Assembly: GCA_027451085.1 (NCBI GenBank)
Contig: DAIDKA010000060.1
Location: forward strand, 1-22,679
Source: Gammaproteobacteria bacterium
GTDB taxonomy: Bacteria; Pseudomonadota; Gammaproteobacteria; Steroidobacterales; Steroidobacteraceae
Length of the DNA stretch: 22,679 nt
Reading direction: 5' to 3'
Position 1 is the first letter of the stretch. Every line of letters starts with the position of its first letter. Below the pieces are notes generated by a model that worked only from the letters and a program-made list of their open reading frames with translations, searched no databases and had not been told where the DNA came from. The position numbers and the translations under genes were made by a program. Below are positions 1-7,700 of this stretch, piece by piece.

Positions 1-235
1 ACTGACTGCAGTATGGTTTCGTTATGCGAGAGTGATCCAGGATGGCCGCATCTAAAGACTGCCACATTGACAGTCTGAATACGCCCGTGCCGGGGTTGGC
101 TAAGTTCAGTGCATTTTCGAGTTGGTGATGAGGCACTGTAGATTCAACCTGGGGAAAGATGCGTCGCGCCCGCAGGTAACCGGAGTCGGCCATTTCACAA
201 AGCTTCTTTAGTGAGTCAATCCTGTAGAAATACAT
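1..235 (-). CDS. Unrecognised protein, N-terminal 78 residues, in mobile element
   Basis: An open frame without stops runs from an ATG at 233-235 to the left window edge and continues beyond it. It starts MYFYRIDSLKKLCEMADSGY and includes the stretch GTGVFRLSMWQSLDAAILDH. I recognise no family. The upstream in-frame stop (TGA) lies ten codons before the ATG. The only ribosome-site-like sequence (AATAGG) directly abuts the ATG, so the later Met15 (ATG at 191-193) is an alternative start. The gene reads from the element terminus inward, the position of the first transposition gene (tnsA/tniC) in Tn7-like elements. The visible residues do not let me call it TnsA, and it may be cargo. Confidence 0.5.
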   Translation of the reverse strand, partial: MYFYRIDSLKKLCEMADSGYLRARRIFPQVESTVPHHQLENALNLANPGTGVFRLSMWQSLDAAILDHSRITKPYCSQ

Positions 236-272
236 CCTATTGATTCTAAAGGCTAATCAGATGGGCTAATGT

Positions 273-409
273 AAAATCTCGATTTATGCGTAAATTCATA
301 GCGAAAATCTCGCCTTATGGGGTAAGTCAGCATCATCTTTTGGCGTTCAGCCCCTGCGCAACTGATTGATTCTGCGAAAGGGGGGTATCGCCTTATACGT
401 AAACCCACA
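273..409. repeat. Three direct repeats, putative transposase-binding sites
   Basis: Unit 1 (279-298) reads TCGATTTATGCGTAAATTCA, unit 2 (310-329) TCGCCTTATGGGGTAAGTCA and unit 3 (388-407) TCGCCTTATACGTAAACCCA. Units 1 and 3 agree at 15 of 20 positions. Units 1 and 2 also share a preceding AAAATC (273 and 304), and unit 2 has one extra G in its centre. All three point the same way, and unit 3 ends two bases from the terminus at 409. Spacing is 31 and 78 bases, start to start. This matches the layout of end-binding sites in Tn7-like elements. Confidence 0.7.
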
Positions 410-1403
410 CGTTCTCCAGCGGTTCTCTCAGGGTTTCGAGCGAGCTTCGGCCGAACTCCGGCAGTTCATCGAGAAACAGCACGCCGCGATGCGCCAGGCT
501 GACCTCGCCGGGGCGGGCGAGTGCGCCGCCTCCCACCAGGGCGGGCGCTGAAGCTGAATGATGCGGCGCGCGGAAGGGCCGCACGCCGAAGGCGCGTGGA
601 TCAAAGCCGGTGGAACTCACTGAGGCAATGGCGGCGACTTCCAGAGCCTCATCTGTCGTCAGCGGCGGCAGCAACCCGGCCAGGCGCTGTGCCAGCATGG
701 TCTTGCCCGAACCCGGTGGGCCGCTCATCAGGATCGAGTGCCCGCCTGCGGCGGCGACCAGCAGCGCGCGCTTGGGCAGGAGCTGTCCGCGCACTTCGGC
801 AAGATCGGCGGCCTGTACCGGCTCCTCACTGCAGGTCACGGCGGGCGCCCGCGTCGTGCCGGAAGCATCGTCCCGCGCTTCCAGCCACCCGCACACATCA
901 CGCAGGCTGCAGGCGCCGCGAACCCGCGGGTGCCGTACCACGCCTGCCTCGGCGAGATTGGCCGCCGGCACCACCATGGCGCGTTGCTCGCGCGCGGCCT
1001 GCGCCGCCGCCGGCACCAGCCCCCGCACCGGCAGCAGGTCGCCATTCAGGCTGAGCTCGCCGTAGAACTCGCCCGCTGCGATCACCTCGAAGCCCTCGCC
1101 CACGGGTGTGACCTGGCCCGAGGCCAGCAGGATCCCCAGGGCAATCGGCAGATCAAAGCGCCCGCCTTCCTTGGGCAGGTCCGCCGGCGCCAGGCTGACG
1201 GTGATGCGGCCGGCGGGAAACTCGAACCCCAGGCTCGCCAGAGCGGCCCGGACCCGGTCCTTGCTTTCCCGCACGGCCGTCGCCGGCAGACCCACGATCC
1301 CGAAAGACGGCAGACCCGCACCCAGGTGAACTTCGACCCGCACCCGTGGAGCCACGAGCCCCAGCTGCCCGCGGCAACCGATGGCGGCAAGCCCCGTTCG
1401 CAT
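393..1403 (-). pseudogene. comM (YifB-type AAA+ helicase), 3' part cut off by insertion
   Basis: ComM is a hexameric AAA+ branch-migration helicase that helps integrate incoming DNA during natural transformation. The family usually has about 500 residues. Visible parts are the N-terminal ChlI-type domain (about 1-190, with GLPATAVRESKDRVRAAL) and the Mg-chelatase AAA+ core with Walker A GPPGSGKT (228-235) and Walker B GVLFLDELPEF (307-317). The match ends at residue 331 (LREPLEN). Five foreign residues (VWVYV) and a stop then come from the inserted element. The remaining AAA+ sensor regions and the C-terminal Mg-chelatase domain are missing here, so the product should be inactive. The start ATG lies 11 bases after the ubiK stop, so the two are probably cotranscribed. 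The rest of comM is expected beyond the other end of the element, left of this window. Confidence 0.92.
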
Positions 1404-1414
1404 GGCTCAAGCCT

Positions 1415-1663
1415 TCACGCAGAGGGCAGTTTCTGTTCCAGCGCTGCCACCTGGGCTTCAAGCTCGGTGACACGGGCGCGGGTGCGCTCCAGCACCTTGG
1501 TCTGGACATCGAACTCGTCACGGGTGACGACGTCGAGCTTTCCCAGGGTGTTGTGCAATACCACCCGGAAGTTGGCTTCCAGGTCCTGCCGCATGCCGTG
1601 CAGGCTCTGCGGTACGGACTCGAACAGCCGGCGGGCGATGTCATCGAGAGAAAAGTGTTCCAT
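1415..1663 (-). CDS. ubiK: UbiK (YqiC/BMFP) ubiquinone biosynthesis accessory factor
   Basis: This 82-residue protein matches the BMFP family. UbiK helps ubiquinone synthesis under aerobic conditions by working with UbiJ in the Ubi complex. The sequence shows an N-terminal amphipathic part (IARRLFESVPQSLHGM), the family block LDVVTRDEFDVQTKVLERTR at about 43-62, and a C-terminal coiled coil (VTELEAQVAALEQK). The start at 1663 is preceded by GAAGGACG at good spacing. The frame stays open upstream to 1759, but that extension resembles nothing in the family. It lies directly upstream of comM and divergent from amtB. ubiK next to glnK-amtB and comM is a common arrangement in gammaproteobacteria. 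Confidence 0.92.
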   Translation of the reverse strand: MEHFSLDDIARRLFESVPQSLHGMRQDLEANFRVVLHNTLGKLDVVTRDEFDVQTKVLERTRARVTELEAQVAALEQKLPSA

Positions 1664-1954
1664 TACTTGCGTCCTTCCGAACCTAAGTGCCCGGTATCGG
1701 GCTGTGCCATCAAGCACTGCCCCAGATTGATGCGCAGACCCGGTCCTGGCGTCCATCATGGTGCAATTGTCGTCGCCGAAGTCCTACAACCCTCTGGATT
1801 TATTGAAAAATCCACCATGGCACGGATTCTGCACCGTTGCTGCGCGCTGCCGCAAAGCATACCCGCGCATGAGGCGCGGCGTCTGCTGGCTTAATTGATG
1901 TGAATCGCTGGATTAGGCCAGTTGCCGACGAACACCAAGCTGAAGGGAGAGAAC
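1664..1954. other. Divergent ubiK/amtB intergenic region, no gene seen
   Basis: This 291-base region separates the divergent ubiK and amtB. It contains a sigma-54 type promoter for amtB (1818-1833) and a perfect inverted repeat GGATTT/AAATCC around an ATTGAA loop (1796-1813) just upstream of it. At 1759-1765 is TGGTGCA, identical to one half of the NtrC consensus, but the opposite half is poorly conserved. No PII (glnK) coding sequence is present. I see no convincing sigma-70 promoter for ubiK. Confidence 0.6.
1818..1833 (+). promoter_or_regulatory. Sigma-54 (RpoN) promoter of amtB
   Basis: The sequence TGGCACGGATTCTGCA fits the -24/-12 consensus TGGCACG-N4-TTGCW with one mismatch (C for the first T of the -12 box). 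The invariant GG and GC are separated by exactly ten bases. It lies about 120 bases before the amtB start. glnK-amtB operons are classically controlled by NtrC and RpoN under nitrogen limitation, so location and function agree. An NtrC half-site-like TGGTGCA lies about 55 bases upstream. Confidence 0.75.
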
Positions 1955-3571
1955 ATGCTCACCGCTCCGAAGTCCCCGCCGCCCGATCGCAGGCCGTCAC
2001 GGCCCGCCGCGGTCCCCCTGAAATCCCTGCTCCGCGCCGTCACCAGGCGATCGGCCATGTTAATGGCCGTGGCCACTCTGGGCCTGGCGGCGCTTACCTG
2101 CGCTCCGCAGGTAAGCCACGCGGACAGTTCCGCACCGGCCGCCGCAACGCAGGCCAGCTCGGCGCCGGCCTCGGCTCCAGCCGCTGGCAGCGCGCCAGCG
2201 GCCGCGGCCAGTTCCGCGCCGGCCGCCGCCGCGGCGGCGGCCCCGACACCCAACAAGGGTGACACCGCGTGGATGCTGACCTCCACCGCGCTGGTGCTGT
2301 TAATGTCCGTGCCGGCGCTGGCGCTGTTCTACGGCGGCCTGGTGCGCGAAAAGAACATGCTGTCGGTGCTGATGCAGGTGTTCGTGGGTTTCTCCCTGAT
2401 CAGCGTGCTGTGGTGCGTCTACGGCTACTCGCTGGCCTTTACCACGGGCAACGCCTTCTTCGGCGGTTTCAGTCGATTGTTCCTGAACGGAACTTTCAAT
2501 CCGGTCGACGGCAGCTTCTCCATGGCGGCCACCTTTGACAAGGCGACGCCACTGTACGAGCTGGTGTACGTCGCGTTCCAGGCGACCTTCGCCGCCATCA
2601 CCTGCTGCCTGATCCTGGGCGCGCTGGTGGAGCGGATGAAATTCTCCGCCGCGCTGCTGTTCATGGTCATCTGGTTCACCTTCGCCTACTGCCCCGTGGC
2701 CCACATGGTGTGGTTCTGGCAGGGTCCGGATGCGTACGCCAAAGCCAGTGACACAGACACGCAGAATGCGCTCGCCGGCTACATCTGGCAGATGGGCGCG
2801 CTGGACTTCGCCGGCGGCACCGTCGTGCACATCAACTCGGGTGTGGCGGGCCTGGTCGGCGCCATCCTGCTGGGCAAGCGCGTCGGCCTGGGCAAGGAGG
2901 CCATGACTCCGCACAGCCTGACGATGACCATGATCGGCGCCTCGATCCTGTGGTTCGGCTGGTTCGGCTTCAACGCCGGTTCAGCACTGGAGGCCAACGG
3001 CTCCGCCGCCCTGGCGTTCATGAACACCTACCTGGCCACTGCCTGTGCCGTGCTGTCCTGGCTGGCTATCGAGTGGCTCATGAAGGGCAAGCCCTCCATG
3101 CTGGGTGCAGCCTCCGGTGCCGTCGCCGGCCTGGTGGCGATCACCCCCGCCGCCGGCAATGTGGGCATCCCGGGCGCGTTCGTCATCGGCCTGCTCGTCG
3201 GCCCGCTGTGCTTCTGGGGCGTCACCGGCCTGAAGAAGATGATCCGCGTAGACGACGCGCTGGATGTGTTCGGCGTCCACGCCCTGGGCGGCATCTTCGG
3301 TGCCCTGGCCACAGGCGTCTTCAACTCGCCCGCTCTGGGCGGCCCCGGCTCGGTGCAGGACTGGGTGACCATGAAGTCCGGCTACCCGGGCATCTTGGCG
3401 CAGTTGCTGATCCAGGCCAAGGCGGTCGGCATCGTGATCGTCTGGACCGCAGTGGTCGCCTTCATCGCCTTCATGATCGTGAAGTACACGATCGGGCTGC
3501 GGGTGTCGGAGGAGTCCGAGCGTGAAGGACTGGACATCTCCGAGCACGGCGAGCGCGCCTACACTCACTAA
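1955..3571 (+). CDS. amtB: AmtB ammonium transporter with signal peptide
   Basis: AmtB conducts ammonium across the inner membrane as a trimer. The start at 1955 follows GAAGGGAGA at good spacing and gives 538 residues, longer than the usual 400-430. A basic N-region (1-33) is followed by a hydrophobic signal segment (34-50) with likely cleavage after SHA (about 56), then an Ala/Ser/Pro-rich linker (58-99). The core begins at DTAWMLTSTALVLL (103). Key residues are present: Phe gate FQATF (208-212), W253 in HMVW, and the twin pore histidines H292 (GGTVVHINSG) and H442 (FGVHALGG). The His spacing of 150 equals that of E. coli AmtB. Between HMVW and GALDFAGG there is an insert of about 19 residues relative to E. 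coli. No glnK is adjacent. A strong terminator follows. Confidence 0.96.
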   Translation: MLTAPKSPPPDRRPSRPAAVPLKSLLRAVTRRSAMLMAVATLGLAALTCAPQVSHADSSAPAAATQASSAPASAPAAGSAPAAAASSAPAAAAAAAPTPNKGDTAWMLTSTALVLLMSVPALALFYGGLVREKNMLSVLMQVFVGFSLISVLWCVYGYSLAFTTGNAFFGGFSRLFLNGTFNPVDGSFSMAATFDKATPLYELVYVAFQATFAAITCCLILGALVERMKFSAALLFMVIWFTFAYCPVAHMVWFWQGPDAYAKASDTDTQNALAGYIWQMGALDFAGGTVVHINSGVAGLVGAILLGKRVGLGKEAMTPHSLTMTMIGASILWFGWFGFNAGSALEANGSAALAFMNTYLATACAVLSWLAIEWLMKGKPSMLGAASGAVAGLVAITPAAGNVGIPGAFVIGLLVGPLCFWGVTGLKKMIRVDDALDVFGVHALGGIFGALATGVFNSPALGGPGSVQDWVTMKSGYPGILAQLLIQAKAVGIVIVWTAVVAFIAFMIVKYTIGLRVSEESEREGLDISEHGERAYTH

Positions 3572-3621
3572 CCAACAACGACAACCCCTTGGACCGCGCG
3601 TCGCTGCGCGGCAACATCCAG

Positions 3622-3656
3622 CCCCGGCTGCCGCAAGGCAGCCGGGGTTTTCTTTT
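3622..3656 (+). terminator. Rho-independent terminator after amtB
   Basis: A perfect 11-base stem CCCCGGCTGCC/GGCAGCCGGGG closes a GCAA tetraloop (3622-3647) and is followed directly by TTTTCTTTT. It lies 50 bases after the amtB stop, so amtB is monocistronic and is separated from the DUF4124 gene. Confidence 0.93.
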
Positions 3657-3756
3657 CCATGGACCAAACTGGCCAGCGGACCGCAACTGTGACGCAGTTC
3701 AAGCGCTGCACCACTGTGGGTGGCGATACACTCGCAGGTCTGCAAGGAGGTCCGCC

Positions 3757-4215
3757 ATGCGCCGTCCCGTCATTTTCACCATTGCCGCCCTGGCCGCCAC
3801 CGCCCTCGCCCATGCTGACGTCTACAAGTCAGTGGATGCCAAGGGCGAGGTGAGCTACAGCGATGTCTGGTCCCCGGGGGCCACGCTGATCAAGGGCCTG
3901 AGCATGAAGAACGGCCAGCTCGCGACGGAAGAGGATTCTTCACCGCCCCCACCCCGGGTCACCAATGACCACACCCCGGATCCCTCCAAGCTCGCAGCAC
4001 AGAAGGCGGTGTCGCAGGACCTCGCGGCCACCCGTGCCACGCAGTGCGCTGCGCTCAAGGATCAATACGCCAAAGAGATCAGGGCGCTGCGCATCCGCAA
4101 GCCAGGTTCGACGGACGACGACCCGCAGTACATGTCCGTCTCCGACGCCGACGCCGAGCGCGTCCGTACCAAGCAGGCCATGGACGAAGCCTGTGGAGGC
4201 GACACCAGCCAGTGA
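3757..4215 (+). CDS. DUF4124 domain-containing periplasmic protein
   Basis: This 152-residue protein starts at 3757 behind a near-perfect ribosome site (AAGGAGG, six bases before ATG). An upstream in-frame extension has no such site. A signal peptide covers about 1-19 (RRPVIFTIAALAATALAHA). The DUF4124 motif follows directly (DVYKSVDAKGEVSYSDVWSP, 20-39), a short beta module common in exported proteobacterial proteins and of unknown function. The remainder is hydrophilic, with a Pro-rich stretch (SPPPPRVTNDHTPDPSK) and a helical C-terminal half containing two cysteines. It stands alone between the amtB terminator and the convergent pilus operon. I can assign the family and location but no role. 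Confidence 0.85.
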   Translation: MRRPVIFTIAALAATALAHADVYKSVDAKGEVSYSDVWSPGATLIKGLSMKNGQLATEEDSSPPPPRVTNDHTPDPSKLAAQKAVSQDLAATRATQCAALKDQYAKEIRALRIRKPGSTDDDPQYMSVSDADAERVRTKQAMDEACGGDTSQ

Positions 4216-4269
4216 TCCTTGTCCATGCAACCGTCCCGGTCCGGCGGTTGCCCGGGCAGCCGGCCCCGA

Positions 4270-4785
4270 TCAGGGCCAGCAGGTGCTGGTGGTGATGGCG
4301 CCCGTCGGACTTGCGGGATTGTCGTTGGGCGCGTTGGTCGACCAGGTGTTGCCGGTCTGATCCACGATGAAGGACTGGCAGGGCGTATCCGCCGACTGCG
4401 GACTGCCGGGCGCCGGCGACACCACCACCGCAAACCCCCCGAGCGTGACCCCTGTGGTCGAGGCGGTGGGTGCCGTTATGTAGATCTGCTCGATCTGATA
4501 GTAAGTGCCGCTGACATACGGGAAGCTGCCGCTGCCGGTGGTGTACTGCAGCTGCCCGGTGTCGGCCGTGTAGGCATTCTGCGTGGCGTAGTAGCGCTCT
4601 TCCCGTGCGGCGGCATCCAGCAGTGTGTTCTTCGCCTCCGTGCGCCGCGATTTACGCATCTCGTACTGATAGCTCGGTATCGCGATGCCCAGCAGGATGG
4701 TGGCCACGACGATGGTCACCATCAGCTCGATCAGGGTGAAGCCGGAGGACCGCATACGCTCCTCGTTCCTGCGCAGTGCTTTCAT
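4270..4785 (-). CDS. pilE: Type IV pilin, PilE-like
   Basis: This is a 171-residue type IV pilin-like protein at the end of the minor-pilin operon. The prepilin leader is 15 residues. It is cut by PilD after G15 to give F16 as the mature N-terminus, with the required Glu at +5 (E20) in GFTLIELMVTIVVATILLGI. A long amphipathic helix follows (to about 60). The C-terminal region has two cysteines (C136, C169) that could close the usual D-loop. The start at 4785 has GAGGAGG seven bases upstream and lies 11 bases after the pilY1 stop. The frame remains open upstream inside pilY1, but that part is not pilin-like. By position it matches the minor pilin PilE of the Pseudomonas fimU-pilVWXY1Y2E operon rather than the major pilin. 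Confidence 0.92.
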   Translation of the reverse strand: MKALRRNEERMRSSGFTLIELMVTIVVATILLGIAIPSYQYEMRKSRRTEAKNTLLDAAAREERYYATQNAYTADTGQLQYTTGSGSFPYVSGTYYQIEQIYITAPTASTTGVTLGGFAVVVSPAPGSPQSADTPCQSFIVDQTGNTWSTNAPNDNPASPTGAITTSTCWP

Positions 4786-4796
4786 GGTCCGCCTCC

Positions 4797-7700
4797 TCAC
4801 CGCAATTCCAGCCAGGTCAGTCGTTTGGCCACCGCGTTTGAGGGGAAATTCCCTGCAATCGCGCCAAAACCACCGGTGGTGCTGGTGCTGTTGGAAGAGC
4901 CTGCTGCCGTGGTTGGCGCGATCAGCCATACGACGCCATTGGCGGTGGTCACCAGGAATGAGGTTCCGGTGAAGTTGGTCTGCTCCGCGAGCGCCGTGGT
5001 GTCGGCGTACTTGGAATACGCGGTACCGGTGAAGAATTCCGCCTCAGCCTGGCCGTTGAGCACGGACACTGCGTAGGTGTAGCCGGTGTCCGATGCAATA
5101 TTGCAGGAGACCGGCGAGTTGTTGGCGGGGATGGTCGTGTTCGCAAGGAACACGCCCTGCACCAGTTCCGGGTTGTACACCAGCTGCTCCCCGGTGTTCG
5201 GCAGGTTGAGATACCAGCCGAACTGCGCGCCGCTGCCCGTGCAGCCGCTGGTGCCCGCCCAGCAGATGGTGCTCGGAGTGACATTCACATCCCCGGTGCC
5301 GCTGCCGGAATCAGTGCCCGATGCAGTCGCCTGGGCGGCCAGGTTGCTCTGTGCCAGCGTGGGTGCACCCGAGGAGCTGCCGGTACCATAGCCGCTGGCC
5401 TGAGTCGCCGTCAGCGAGGCGAACTGCGAGCTGCCCTTGGCGTTCCAACCGGCAAGATTCCAGTCCCATACGCCGTAGAGCGCCTGGGTGTAGGGGGTGG
5501 TCGTGGTGGTCGTGCCCGACGTCGTCGTGTACGAAGGGTAGGTGGCACCGGCAAGGTTGGTGAACTGTGTGCGCTGCCCGGTGCCGAAGGCCACCATGAC
5601 CGTCTCGGCACCCGCACCCGTAGGTCCCGCGGCCACCTGCAACTGGGTGGTGATGGGCTGGCCGTTCGGCGTCTGGAACAGCTTGAATGGCGTGGTGGAC
5701 GTCCAGTTGCCCTCGGACTGACTGGTCAGGTCGAAGCGCCAGACATTGCCCTGCAGGTCACCGGCATAGATGTAGTCCGTGATGTGGTCCTGGTCGAGGT
5801 CCGCACTCGTGACGTAGGCAATGCCATTGGGCGCAGTGGCTGATCCGACGCCGGTGGACAGGTAGTAGGTGTAGGTGACCACCCCGCTGCCGGTGCCACT
5901 GATGGTCATCACGTAGATACCCGCATCGCCCGAGGCACTGCCGAAGCCATTGCCGAAGATGAGGGCCCACTTGCCGTCGTGGAGACGACGGATCAACGGC
6001 GTGCCGTAGGTGTTGCCCAGGTTGACGCCGCAGGTGCCGCTGGTGGGATTGTTCACACAGTTCAGTGTGTCGGGCGTCCACTCACCCATGACCAGCGTCG
6101 CCGCATTACCCTCGGCGGCAGAGGAGCCGGAACCCTCTGCTGTCACCGGATCGGTGATGTCCAGCGCGAAGATGGCAGCCCCCCCGGCTCCCAGGCCGCT
6201 GGCCAGCCAGGTATGCCAGGCACCGTTGTAGAACAGGTCGCCGGTACCCGGGGTCGCGTCGACCGTGAAGTTGTGCCCGTACTGGACCGCCGAATAATCA
6301 AGCGATGGCGCCGTACAGGCGGCCTGACCGCCGGCCGCGGGACTCACGCCGTGGATGTTCTGCACCACGGACAGCGTCGCAGCCATCGGCGCCGGCACGG
6401 GGTTGGAGCAACCGGCGCTGTTGTTCGACGCCACGCTGTTCAGCACCGCGCCCGGCATGTACGCCAGGACCTCCTCGCCATCATTGGCCGCGTTGGGATC
6501 GAAACTGCCGGCGGAAGTGTTGGCGCCGCTGCGGAATCCGTGCAGCATGCCGTCATTGGCGCCGACATAGACGATGTTGGTGCGGGTCTGCTCGGCTGAC
6601 TCGAACTGCGTGTAGTTCTGGGTGCCGCTGTTCTCGGCCGGAGTGGTGGTGTAGAGCCGGTCCACCCAGGTGGCGGTATACGGCGATTGCGGCGGCCCCA
6701 CCCAGGTGGGGCTGGAATCAATGATGTCGGCGAGCACGCTGCTGCGATCACGGAAACAGGCCATGCCGTAAGCAGTGAGCTGCGGACATGCCGCCGCGGC
6801 CGAAGACTCCTGCGAACGATCACCGCGCAGGTAGTTCAGGCGGTCACTACCGGCGACACTGAGTGCCGCGCTCGGATCCCCCACGGCCAGTGCCGCCTGC
6901 TGATCTCCGTTCAGGCTGGCCCACTCCAGCGGCACGCCCTGCGAGCCGTTCCAGGTGGTGATGACGCGCGGCGACATGGTGCCGGTGGCCGCCGTCGACC
7001 AGGGCTGGGCGGCGGTGGCAACACCCGTCGCGCATTGAGCCGCCGTGGCACCGGTGAGCACGCAGTACGCATCCCAGGTGGGAGTGCTGGCGATGGACAG
7101 GCTGCCGTCGCTGTTGGTGGACAGCGCATTGGCCGTCAGATGACCCAGGTAGGTGCTGTTGACCTGCGCGTAAGAAGCAAAATAGGCGAAGGACCCTGTC
7201 TGCACCTTGCCGGCGGGCTTCTGGTTGGCCGCCGCGGAACTGGCGGACTGCACTGCCGGCGCCGCCTTGAAACACAGCACTTCATGCACATTGCTGGATC
7301 CACCGGTGGAGCCGGCGAAGCCGAAGCGCACCCACGCCGGCAGCGTCCCGTTGGACGCGGTGATGCTCTGGTTGCTGATGATAGAGGTGTACGTCGGGCT
7401 GCCGTTCACGGCGTAAGACATGCTGAGGAGGCCCGCCGGCGTGATCGTCAGGCTGTAGAAGATCGGCGTCGCCTGACCGCGGGTCGTGGCACTTTCATTG
7501 GCAATCTGGACGCCATTCAAGATGGTCGATGCCAGCGCGGGATAGTCCATGATGCCGGCCGTGTTCTTTGTATTGGTCAACGTCGCACTGCCGGCACTGG
7601 AGCCGCTGGTGGATGATGAGTAGCTCGTCAGCCAGTTCTTGAAGTTGTACAGAGCGCCATTTCGACAAGTAGCCTGAACCGCCAGCGCCGTGACGTTGCT

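Larger units (their letters stand above)
1..409. mobile_element. End of a Tn7-like (AbaR-type?) element inserted in comM
   Basis: The segment is visibly poorer in G+C than everything to its right and contains no chromosomal gene. At 409 the comM reading frame stops matching the ComM family. Read from comM into the segment, the sequence begins TGTGGGTTTACGTATAAGGC, and TGT is the typical first triplet of Tn7-like and Tn5053-like transposon ends. Three spaced direct repeats lie within 140 bases of this terminus (273-298, 304-329, 386-409), like the multiple transposase (TnsB/TniA) binding sites of that group. Transposons of the AbaR/Tn6022 type are known to insert in comM of Acinetobacter. The putative 5-base target copy would be 410-414 (CGTTC on +). 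The rest of the element lies left of the window, so transposase genes and the second end cannot be seen. Identity is inferred from architecture only. Confidence 0.72.

Noticed and set aside
273..409. Repeats as integron attC sites or a small CRISPR array
   Set aside because: There is no GTTRRRY core site or long inverted attC structure. The repeats are only three, diverged and unevenly spaced, unlike CRISPR.
393..1403. comM shortened by a simple frameshift rather than an insertion
   Set aside because: No reading frame left of 409 encodes the rest of ComM, base composition changes there, and repeats with a TGT terminus begin exactly at the break.
1664..1759. Longer UbiK starting at 1759
   Set aside because: The extra 32 residues do not resemble the family, and the ATG at 1663 has a good ribosome site and fits known UbiK length.
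4227..4251. GCAACCG/CGGTTGC inverted repeat between the DUF4124 gene and pilE as a bidirectional terminator
   Set aside because: The loop is 11 bases and no T-run follows on either strand. The position between convergent genes is suggestive but not enough to call.
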